A stretch of DNA of 36,925 bases from Candidatus Woesearchaeota archaeon (GTDB lineage Archaea > Nanobdellota > Nanobdellia > SCGC-AAA011-G17 > UBA489). The stretch is taken from assembly GCA_016845225.1 (NCBI GenBank), contig JAERTB010000006.1, positions 1 to 36,925 on the forward strand, read 5' to 3'. The translations under genes were made by a program, and so were the position numbers. Positions within the stretch are counted from its first letter, which is position 1, and every line of letters begins with the position of its first letter. Shown piece after piece: positions 1-8,014 of the stretch. The notes under the pieces are model-generated. The model had not been told where the DNA came from. It saw nothing but the letters and a program-made list of their open reading frames with translations, and did no database searches.

Positions 1-44
1 AAAACTATTTAAATGTTTCAATATTTAAAACAATTGTTTCAAAA

Positions 45-638
45 ATGAAAACAATAATAAAAAAACCTTATTGGGATATATTAAGCGTTTTTTACAAAAA
101 CAAGAATAAGCAGATACATCTTAGGGCGCTCTCAAGAACAATTGATCTAAAAGAAGGCCCATTATCAAGACATTTAAATAATTTAATCAAAGAAAAGATA
201 CTAATATCTGAAACTGAAGGAAATTTAAAAAAATTTAAAATAAAAACTAATAAAGTTCCAGAAATTTTTACGTTGTTCCATATTGAAAGATACAAACAAC
301 TTCCCCAGATTAGAAAAAACTCAATTAAATTCTATTTGCAAAACCTAAAAGAAAAACCAATATTCCTAATACTATTTGGATCTACAGCAAAAGGATCATA
401 CAAATCTGACTCGGACATTGATATAATTTCAGTATTTAATAAAAAAACAGAAACAAGGAAAGCAAGAATGTATGCAGAAGCACAAACAGGAATAATAATC
501 AGTGAATTTCAATTAACTTATGAAGATTTCATAAAAGAAACTAAACTAAAAAAAGATCAGGTTATTCAAGCAGGAATAGAAACAGGATTTCCAACATACA
601 ATCATTTATTCTATGAGGAATCAAAACGTGGACAATAA
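45..638 (+). CDS. N-terminal HTH plus minimal nucleotidyltransferase (MNT/MntA-like) protein
   Basis: ORF; NTase motif LFGSTAKGSYKSDSDIDIISVF (GSx5-GxxxxxSDxDxx type); N-terminal winged-HTH-like region (IHLRALSRTIDLKEGPLSRHLNNLIKEKIL). Confidence 0.8.
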   Translation: MKTIIKKPYWDILSVFYKNKNKQIHLRALSRTIDLKEGPLSRHLNNLIKEKILISETEGNLKKFKIKTNKVPEIFTLFHIERYKQLPQIRKNSIKFYLQNLKEKPIFLILFGSTAKGSYKSDSDIDIISVFNKKTETRKARMYAEAQTGIIISEFQLTYEDFIKETKLKKDQVIQAGIETGFPTYNHLFYEESKRGQ

Positions 639-1137
639 AACCTTAAACTTACTTTTAAAAGATGAAAATTTTTTAAATCAGAGAATAGAATTCTACAAAG
701 AAAAAAACATTCTGTCCAAATCAGACTCAGAGCATGAAGTAAAAGGGCATTTGGAAAAATCAAGACACAATCTTAACTTCTTAGCTGAAATTAAAAAAGA
801 ATATGATGACTGGGCATTAGTCACTTGTTATTATGCGTCTTATCATGCAGCACTAGCCCTAATCACCCTAAATGGATATTCCTCAAAAAATCACAATGCC
901 ACTTTGTGTATTTTAATAAAAGATTTTTATAAAAAAGAACTTTCAAAGAAAGACATTGAATTGTTAAATTTATTTGATGCAAATGATTTGTTATTTTATG
1001 CTGAATCTCGAAATAAAAGAGAAGAGGCATCTTATTCTACAAAAATAAACTTCAATCCTCAAGAAGTAAACAAAATTAAATTAAAAACAAGATTATTCAT
1101 AAATAAAGTAGATAAAATAATAAAAGAGAAGGATTAA
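613..1137 (+). CDS. HEPN-domain protein (PF05168-like), partner of upstream NTase
   Basis: ORF overlapping the upstream NTase ORF; helical pattern HLEKSRHNLNFL...YDDWALVTCYYASYHAALALI and ESRNKREEASY resembling the RxxADY motif of HEPN proteins. Confidence 0.7.
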   Translation: MRNQNVDNKTLNLLLKDENFLNQRIEFYKEKNILSKSDSEHEVKGHLEKSRHNLNFLAEIKKEYDDWALVTCYYASYHAALALITLNGYSSKNHNATLCILIKDFYKKELSKKDIELLNLFDANDLLFYAESRNKREEASYSTKINFNPQEVNKIKLKTRLFINKVDKIIKEKD

Positions 1138-1290
1138 TATAATCCTTCAAAATCCATTAAATCCTTCAAATAATTTTGGAATCAGATAATGAAGAAGTAA
1201 AACCCTTAGAATTTGTAGGCGTTCAACAAGTTAAAATCACTAAGTGAAATTATTTAACATAACTCTAACTCATCTTAAAACGCAGCGTAA

Positions 1291-1614
1291 CTAAACTTTA
1301 TCTTCTAATCCTTCTCTTAAACGTTCACCAACATGAACTTCAGAATGAATAGATTTACGACAATATACTTCAAGCATATCTTCAAAAGAATAATGGTCTC
1401 CACAATCAGAATCTAATGCTCCAAGTTCAGTTTTCAAGTAGCTCATACAAGGTTCATCACAAAGAATAGAATCATAGAATAATTGAGCAGTTTCAAAATG
1501 AGCAATATTCACGCCGGTTTTATATCTTCTTTTAATGGTAACTGGCAAGTCTTTAATATCTCTTAGTCTTAATTTTCCAGTCAATCCTTTATCAAAAACA
1601 TAATTTTCAGTCAT
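1291..1614 (-). CDS. hypothetical protein
   Basis: ORF only; 107 aa, no recognised domain. Confidence 0.55.
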   Translation of the reverse strand: MTENYVFDKGLTGKLRLRDIKDLPVTIKRRYKTGVNIAHFETAQLFYDSILCDEPCMSYLKTELGALDSDCGDHYSFEDMLEVYCRKSIHSEVHVGERLREGLEDKV

Positions 1615-1801
1615 AAGAATTATTGCAATATTCAGCTATTTAAGGATTGTCATTTTTTCGAAATATACAACTACTTTCTCGAAAAGCTTTCATAATTTTC
1701 GTAAATTAAAACACATTTACCGTACTTAATGCCTCTGCGGAGACGTTTTATAAATAACCCTCTCCACATATTAATAATCAAAAACAAACGATAACTTTAA
1801 A

Positions 1802-1834
1802 TATCAATTGATAATATAAATTATCATATGATAA
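1802..1834. promoter_or_regulatory. candidate operator: palindromes TATCAATTGATA (1802-1813) and TTATCATATGATAA (1821-1834, spanning the ATG)
   Basis: Two perfect palindromes with GATAA/TTATC half-sites directly at the start of the HTH-NTase gene; another GATAA at 1790-1794. Confidence 0.45.
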
Positions 1835-2361
1835 GAATAAATATCAAAGAAAAACTAAAAGGATATTTTCTGATGAATCCCACAAAGAAACTGAGAGTTA
1901 GAGAAATAGAGAGAGAAGTAGATATTCCTTTACCTTCAGCAATAAGATATTGCACAGAATTAGAACAAGAAGGAGTACTAAAAACAATAAAAATGGGCAA
2001 TATAAAATTTTACACAACAGATAGATCAAATGAAAATTATAAATTAGAAAAGAAACTTTTCAACTTAAAACAAATTCACAAATCAAAGATAATTACACAT
2101 ATCAAAGAATCCTTAAACAATCCATCAATAATTCTTTTTGGATCTTATGCAAAAGGAGAAGACATAGAAGATAGTGATATTGATATTTACTTAGAAACGC
2201 CTTCAAAAAAAACAATAAACCTAGAAAAATTCGAAAAAACATTACAAAGAAAAATTCAAATCTTTAAATTTAAGAACTTAAAACAAATCTCGAACAAACA
2301 TTTAGCAAATAACATCATCAACGGAATATCACTCAATAATCAAATAGAGGCATTTAGGTGA
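1828..2361 (+). CDS. N-terminal HTH plus minimal nucleotidyltransferase, second copy of the module
   Basis: IILFGSYAKGEDIEDSDIDIYLETP NTase motif; N-terminal HTH-like KLRVREIEREVDIPLPSAIRYCTELEQEGVLK. Confidence 0.8.
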   Translation: MIRINIKEKLKGYFLMNPTKKLRVREIEREVDIPLPSAIRYCTELEQEGVLKTIKMGNIKFYTTDRSNENYKLEKKLFNLKQIHKSKIITHIKESLNNPSIILFGSYAKGEDIEDSDIDIYLETPSKKTINLEKFEKTLQRKIQIFKFKNLKQISNKHLANNIINGISLNNQIEAFR

Positions 2362-2789
2362 AGGAAGCTTCTTGGAAAGAATGCATAGAATATAATTCTG
2401 CAAAAAAAGTTTCTCCAAATCTTGAAAGAGCAGATTCGTTAAGAGAGATAGCAGAAGAAAGAATAAGCATAATAGAAGAAATAAATCAAAGAAACTGCAA
2501 CTTTGTATTTGAAGATTATTATACTTCATTATTAGAACTGTTACAAGCATTAATAATTCAGAGAGGATACAAAATATTAAATCACGTTTGCCTAGCATAC
2601 TTCTTAAGAGATATCCTAAAAGAAGATAGACTATACAATATATTCGACGATTTAAGATACAAAAGAAATTCTCTTACTTATTATGGAAATAAGATGGATT
2701 TTGAAACAGCAAAAGCAACAATAAAAAATTGTAAAAATTTAATGAAAGAACTTGACCATTATTTAAATTCAACCACAAAAACAGCGTAG
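2358..2789 (+). CDS. HEPN-domain-like protein, partner of upstream NTase
   Basis: GTGA overlap with the NTase stop codon; DDLRYKRNSLTYYGNKMDFETAKATIKNCKNLMKEL HEPN-like C-terminus. Confidence 0.65.
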   Translation: MKEASWKECIEYNSAKKVSPNLERADSLREIAEERISIIEEINQRNCNFVFEDYYTSLLELLQALIIQRGYKILNHVCLAYFLRDILKEDRLYNIFDDLRYKRNSLTYYGNKMDFETAKATIKNCKNLMKELDHYLNSTTKTA

Positions 2790-4271
2790 CTAAACAAGTT
2801 CTTTCAACTTATCAACAATAAGTACTTCAGCAAGAGTATCCATTTTACAATACTCTAACAAATCATTTCTAACTTTATCCTTATCACCAACACCAAGATA
2901 ATTAACATTAAAGAAACTAACAGAAGCAAGTTCTCCACCACTAATATCTAAATCACTATAATCTCTACCAACTAAAGCAGGTAAAACATCTTTCAAAGAA
3001 GCACTCCCTTTCTGCAAAGAATTATAATAATCAAATTTTCTAAAAGGCACCCACAAATCAACAACACGAGAATTAACTCCATCTACAAAATCACTAAAAG
3101 AAGGATACAATTTCTTCAAATCTTCTAATTTACTTTTTTCAAAATTCTGATTATAAACCAACACACTTCCTTCATCTAACATATCTTCTTTCAACGTACT
3201 AATAAATTCTTCACGAGGATCTCCAGAACCATCATAAAGAAATTCCTTATGTTCTACATTTCCATCCTCATCAACAATATGCAAACTATATTGGAAACAT
3301 ATTTGTTCATAGGGTTTACAACCATCAAACATAGGAACAGCAGTTTGAAAACTTTCAAAATCCAAACATTGTAATGGATATTTCAATCCATCTAAAAATC
3401 CTTTCAAATTATTTTTATCAACATGAACCTTATCATTCAAATCACAATCTCTTTGAATTCCCTGTTTATCATTTAATTTAAAATCAGAAGGTATATCTCT
3501 TATCCCTTGAATTCCATCTTCAAATAACTCTAAAGACTTTTTACCTCCACGATACAGATGAAAAACATGATTCTCAGGTAAGAAATCCCAACACTCAGTT
3601 AATGGACAAGCATAAGGACTTTTACATCTAGGTCCAATATCTGCCTCAGGTATATTGCCTAACTTCATAACTTCTAATAACTCAGTTACTTTAGATTCAA
3701 TACCTCCGTATAACTCTTCAACTTCAGAAGTAATATCTCTTTTACTAAATAATTTCTCAAGATCTAACTCTCCATCTCGAATATATTTATTGTTCAAATG
3801 CATAACGTAACAATTTCTAATTTTTAATCCACAACCTTCATAACAATATTTCTGAAAAGCAACATCATGCAAATTAACTTCTTTAACACTAGTTCCACTC
3901 TTAACTTCAACAATATCCCATTCATCACCAGCAGGCACTAATATATCTGCACGCGAATAACAATCACCAAATTTAAAACCAGCTTCAAACAATGGCTTTC
4001 CTTCACTTAACAATTCTTTACTTTTTTCTAAATTAGTTTTAAAATCATCAAAAGGAACTTCCACACCTTCAGGATATAGTTTGGTAGCCAATTCTCCAAC
4101 TTCAGTTCCTTGTCTAAATATAAATTGAGCACGTTCATCAGGCTCAGGAATTTTATTTTTATCCTTCATTGCAGTCCAGAAGTACCTAGGACACTGCATT
4201 CCCATCAAATATTTGGATTTTGTTAACAACATATGAATTAAAATCATTCCAAATTTAAAAAGGCTAGCCAA
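2790..4271 (-). CDS. DUF2779-family protein: PD-(D/E)XK/Cas4-like Fe-S nuclease region plus RNase H-like C-terminus
   Basis: MQCPRYFW near N-terminus; DIVEVKSGTSVKEVNLHDVAFQKYCYEG; Cys cluster RCKSPYACPLTECWDF; LDFESFQTAVPMFDGCKPYEQICFQYSLH typical of DUF2779. Confidence 0.7.
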   Translation of the reverse strand: MASLFKFGMILIHMLLTKSKYLMGMQCPRYFWTAMKDKNKIPEPDERAQFIFRQGTEVGELATKLYPEGVEVPFDDFKTNLEKSKELLSEGKPLFEAGFKFGDCYSRADILVPAGDEWDIVEVKSGTSVKEVNLHDVAFQKYCYEGCGLKIRNCYVMHLNNKYIRDGELDLEKLFSKRDITSEVEELYGGIESKVTELLEVMKLGNIPEADIGPRCKSPYACPLTECWDFLPENHVFHLYRGGKKSLELFEDGIQGIRDIPSDFKLNDKQGIQRDCDLNDKVHVDKNNLKGFLDGLKYPLQCLDFESFQTAVPMFDGCKPYEQICFQYSLHIVDEDGNVEHKEFLYDGSGDPREEFISTLKEDMLDEGSVLVYNQNFEKSKLEDLKKLYPSFSDFVDGVNSRVVDLWVPFRKFDYYNSLQKGSASLKDVLPALVGRDYSDLDISGGELASVSFFNVNYLGVGDKDKVRNDLLEYCKMDTLAEVLIVDKLKELV

Positions 4272-4307
4272 AAAACTATTAAATCAAAACTTAAACACTA
4301 AATCTCC

Positions 4308-4973
4308 ATGAAAAGGCCATTGTTTATCACATTTGAAGGAATAGATGGAGCAGGAAAAGACTACCAACTAAACCAACTCTCTTCATTAATAAGAGATGAT
4401 GAAAATAACTTCTTAGGAGACAAATATTCTACAGTTTGGATAACCAGAGAACCAACAAAATTAACAGAATCAGGAAATACTATTGCAGACTTAATAAGAG
4501 AAAGAGACGTAACAAAAGAAGAAGCAACAAAAGGTTTCATCAATGATAGGATAGAACATTCTGAAAATTATATTAAACCAATTTTAGAACATTCCTTCGT
4601 TTTAAGTTCAAGATATGATATTTCTACTTTAGCGTATCAATTAACACAAGGAATGGACTTTGATGAATTATACTTCTTACATAAATATCATCAATCTCCA
4701 GGAACACTAACGCCAGACATTACTTTGTATTTTAATATCCCTGCAGAAGTTGGAATAAAAAGGCAAGAAAAAAGAAATGGTATTGAAGAATGTTTTGAAA
4801 AGAAAGACTTTCAAAGAGATTTAGAAGACTCTTACAAATATGCAATAGCAATGTTAAAAGAATATGATGCAAGAAATATTTTAACTATAAACGGAAATCA
4901 AAAGAGAGAATATGTAACAAATGAAATGGTAAATAAAATTCTATTATATTCCAGGCATAATCAACGTTCTTAA
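4308..4973 (+). CDS. tmk: dTMP (thymidylate) kinase-like
   Basis: FITFEGIDGAGKD P-loop region; SSRYDISTLAYQ resembles DRYxxSxxAYQ; FNIPAEVGIKRQEKR. Confidence 0.75.
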   Translation: MKRPLFITFEGIDGAGKDYQLNQLSSLIRDDENNFLGDKYSTVWITREPTKLTESGNTIADLIRERDVTKEEATKGFINDRIEHSENYIKPILEHSFVLSSRYDISTLAYQLTQGMDFDELYFLHKYHQSPGTLTPDITLYFNIPAEVGIKRQEKRNGIEECFEKKDFQRDLEDSYKYAIAMLKEYDARNILTINGNQKREYVTNEMVNKILLYSRHNQRS

Positions 4974-5013
4974 AAACATAATTCTTATAAAATTAAACTT
5001 CTTCTAAATCTCC

Positions 5014-5343
5014 ATGAAAAATAGAGGTTTCACATTAACAGTCCTATTAATTCTTGCTGCAGCTATGTTTGCAAGTAATTTAGTAACTGATAATTCTAAT
5101 GATTTAAGTGGGATGCAAATTAGAGAACCAGAAGAAAAGCCAAATTGTTTTTGCGAAGGAAGTCATATAATCTATTCTGACATAGTAGGTCTTCCAATGG
5201 GATATTGTAGACTAATAAGTGAAGAATGCGATTCAGAAACTTTAGCTTGTAGTGCACAATTGGGGTGCGATTACAAGTGTAGGATGCTTCCAGATATGAA
5301 TACTTTTGAAATAATGGATTTTTGCGAAGGAACAAATAAATAA
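5014..5343 (+). CDS. small secreted/membrane-anchored Cys-rich hypothetical protein
   Basis: N-terminal hydrophobic segment FTLTVLLILAAAMFASNL followed by a Cys-rich region. Confidence 0.5.
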   Translation: MKNRGFTLTVLLILAAAMFASNLVTDNSNDLSGMQIREPEEKPNCFCEGSHIIYSDIVGLPMGYCRLISEECDSETLACSAQLGCDYKCRMLPDMNTFEIMDFCEGTNK

Positions 5344-5346
5344 AAT

Positions 5347-5853
5347 TTAATTCTCAACTTCAATTATTCTTTCCCAAGGATAATCAAAATCTCCAAAGTG
5401 TCCATAAGCAGCAGTTTCTCTGTACATTGGTTTTTTCAAATCAAAGTATTTCAAAATCTCTGCAGGTTTTAATGGAAAATTTTTCTTAACAACTTCAACT
5501 AATTCTTCTTCAGTTTTTTCAGAAGTTCCAAAACTATCTACAAAAATACTTACAGGTTCAGCAACGCCGATAGCATAACTTAATCCAACTTCACATTTTT
5601 TACAAAAATTATTAGCAACTAAATTCTTAGCAATAAATCTTGCAGCATATGCAGCACTTCTATCTACTTTGCTAGGATCCTTACCAGAAAAGGCTCCACC
5701 ACCATGTCTCCCCATTCCACCATAAGTGTCTACAATAATTTTTCTTCCAGTTAAACCGGCATCAGCATAAGGTCCACCCAAAACAAATCTTCCAGTAGGA
5801 TTAATGAAATAACGAGTATTTTCAGTTAAGTAATCTCCACAAACAGGTTTCTT
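5347..5853 (-). pseudogene. metK: bacterial-type S-adenosylmethionine synthetase, C-terminal fragment only
   Basis: [64 protein letters not shown]...VSYAIGV-type region...[11 protein letters not shown]; open frame ends at two in-frame stops (5859-5857, 5856-5854); the N-terminal part of about 230 residues is absent. Confidence 0.85.
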
Positions 5854-6366
5854 TTATTAACAATTTTAATCCTATCAGTTACATTAGTTTCTGCTACCAA
5901 TTTCAATCAAGTATTAATCTCAGAAGACTTAAACAATGATGGATACATTTCCGTTTATCTTTACACTAATACAGAATATGACAAAGATATTTATTTAGAT
6001 GGAACTTGGACATATTTAGAATATTGGTATCCTCCAGAAGGAGAAGACCCATATCAAGAAATGACAATTGGAACAAACGTAACCAAAGGATACAACTATC
6101 ACAGTACTGGAACAAGAGTCAGATACATGAATCAACTTCTAGATTCACCAATACCTCAAAAAGTGCATCTAAAATGGAATCCTACTTCAGAACTACAAGA
6201 ACAAAAAACATATTTAATATTAAACTCAAACCACTACAAACAAAATAATGAATATTTACATTTCTCTTTAGAACAAGGTACTGGAACAATACTTACTTGG
6301 ATTGGTGATGCATATGCAAGAAAACGAGCAGGAAGGATCTGGAATCAAGGAACATACATAATTTAA
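5845..6366 (+). pseudogene. secreted hypothetical protein lacking its start codon (5'-truncated)
   Basis: Frame from TAA at 5827-5829 reads ...[34 protein letters not shown]... through the listed 6061..6366 ORF; clear signal peptide but no ATG/GTG/TTG upstream of it in frame. Confidence 0.65.
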
Positions 6367-6368
6367 TG

Positions 6369-6641
6369 TTATGTGTGTTCTTTTCTTATGATTCCACTAT
6401 ATGGGCAAAAACATCCGCCATATTTGTTACAAGTACCTATCCCTGAATTATTTCTTTCAAGTTCTTCAACTTTAAAATATTCACAAACTGGTTCTCTAAA
6501 AACTTTGTACCACTGATGGGTTCCTCTAAGAATACATTCTATTCCTTCAACATTAACTTGTTCAGGGCCACTATCACAAACAAAGTTTTCATCTGTTGAT
6601 TCTGCCCTTGCCCATTTTTCTAATTCGGACCATTTATCCAT
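6369..6641 (-). CDS. hypothetical protein, Cys-containing
   Basis: ORF; 90 aa; several Cys residues (GTCNKYGGCFCPY). Confidence 0.5.
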   Translation of the reverse strand: MDKWSELEKWARAESTDENFVCDSGPEQVNVEGIECILRGTHQWYKVFREPVCEYFKVEELERNNSGIGTCNKYGGCFCPYSGIIRKEHT

Positions 6642-6642
6642 T

Positions 6643-7185
6643 TTAGATCACACTTACTTTAGTTATAATAATTTCTTCAACAGGTCTATCTGCTTCACCA
6701 GTTTCAACAGCACCTAATGCATCTAAAACATCTTCGCCTGAAGTAATTTTTCCAAAAATAGCATGTCTTCCATCTAACCAAGGAGTTGGAACTAAAGTAA
6801 TAAAGAATTGACTTCCTCCAGTATTTGGTCCAGAGTTTGCCATACTTAACAAACCTTTTTTATCATGAATTAATTCATCTACAAATTCATCTTTAATAGA
6901 ATAATCTGGGCCACCTGTTCCCCATCTTGCCATATTAGCTACATCTTTACTTAGTGGATCTCCGCCTTGAACCATAAAATCCTTAATTATTCTATGAAAT
7001 CTTTGTCCATCATAGAATCCTTCTTCAACTAATTTTTTAAAATTTCCTGCAGTTTCAGGAACTAACCCATCAAATAGCTCAAATTCCATCTCACCCATAC
7101 TAGTTTCCATCTTTATTTTTGTATTATCCATTTTGCATCCTCCAACAAATACCATTATTAGCAATAAAGCCACCAATTTTTTCAT
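6643..7185 (-). CDS. peptidyl-prolyl cis-trans isomerase, cyclophilin type, putative lipoprotein
   Basis: FHRIIKDFMVQGGDP, GTGGPDYSIKDEF, LLSMANSGPNTGGSQFFITLVPTPWLDGRHAIFGK; N-terminal signal with lipobox-like VGGC. Confidence 0.92.
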   Translation of the reverse strand: MKKLVALLLIMVFVGGCKMDNTKIKMETSMGEMEFELFDGLVPETAGNFKKLVEEGFYDGQRFHRIIKDFMVQGGDPLSKDVANMARWGTGGPDYSIKDEFVDELIHDKKGLLSMANSGPNTGGSQFFITLVPTPWLDGRHAIFGKITSGEDVLDALGAVETGEADRPVEEIIITKVSVI

Positions 7186-7288
7186 ACAATTATTATTAAA
7201 TCACAATTTAAAAGGGTTATGGAGTTAAAATCCCAATAAACCTTAAATATATACTTTAACTAAAAAAACTCTTCAAAGGAGCTTTAAA

Positions 7289-7726
7289 ATGACTGAAGAA
7301 ACAAAATATGAACCAACAAAAGAGAGTGAAGAAGACACAATAGATTCATCCTGTGCGAATGAGAGCATTCCTTTAGGAGATTTAGAAAAAGGAATAAACA
7401 ATTCAAATTCAAATACTGGATTATTAGGATTTGTTTTAGGAGCAGCAATTACTGGATTATTGGCATTTGGAATAAGTTCTTACAATCAAGAACCAGTGAA
7501 AGAATTAAACCTAATTCCTAATGTAAACATTACAGAGCCAAGATACATAACTCCAAACAATATCAGAATACAAATGAATGATTCAAACTTTAATACTCTA
7601 GAAGAAACTTATTTTCTTCACAAAGAAGATAAGAAATGGATACCTTATTTATTAAAGTACGGAGAAAAAGGAATTCCAGAAATAGTTCCCTATGAAATTA
7701 AAGAGTGGCCAGAAGAAAAAAAATGA
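7289..7726 (+). CDS. hypothetical single-TM protein
   Basis: ORF; central hydrophobic segment GLLGFVLGAAITGLLAFGISS. Confidence 0.55.
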   Translation: MTEETKYEPTKESEEDTIDSSCANESIPLGDLEKGINNSNSNTGLLGFVLGAAITGLLAFGISSYNQEPVKELNLIPNVNITEPRYITPNNIRIQMNDSNFNTLEETYFLHKEDKKWIPYLLKYGEKGIPEIVPYEIKEWPEEKK

Positions 7727-8013
7727 AGATAACAAGAGAAATTGAATCCGGATTATTGAATTATAAGTCAAAATTAGAAACAATGATTCGAGATTATTCT
7801 TCTAAGCTAGTAGAGATAGATCAAAAGATGAACAAGATGGGAGAAACTGGATTGGGATTAAAAAACACCTATGAAAGATTTTTAGGAATAAAAAATGCAT
7901 ATCAAGATTCTTTAAATTCATTATATCAAGAATTTCCGGCACTAGATCCTAATAATAAGAATTCAACAATGACCCATATAGATAATTCTCCTCAAAGTCC
8001 ATATCCTCTTTAG
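7723..8013 (+). CDS. short coiled-coil-like hypothetical protein
   Basis: ATGA overlap with previous stop; protein MKITREIESGLLNYKSKLETMIRDYSSK (internal start of the listed 7705..8013 ORF). Confidence 0.5.
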   Translation: MKITREIESGLLNYKSKLETMIRDYSSKLVEIDQKMNKMGETGLGLKNTYERFLGIKNAYQDSLNSLYQEFPALDPNNKNSTMTHIDNSPQSPYPL

Positions 8014-8014
8014 T

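Noticed and set aside
6006-6248. Plus-strand ORF 6006-6248 (MDIFRILVSSRRRRP...)
   Set aside because: Out-of-frame overlap with the better supported secreted-protein frame that continues from about 5845 to 6366.
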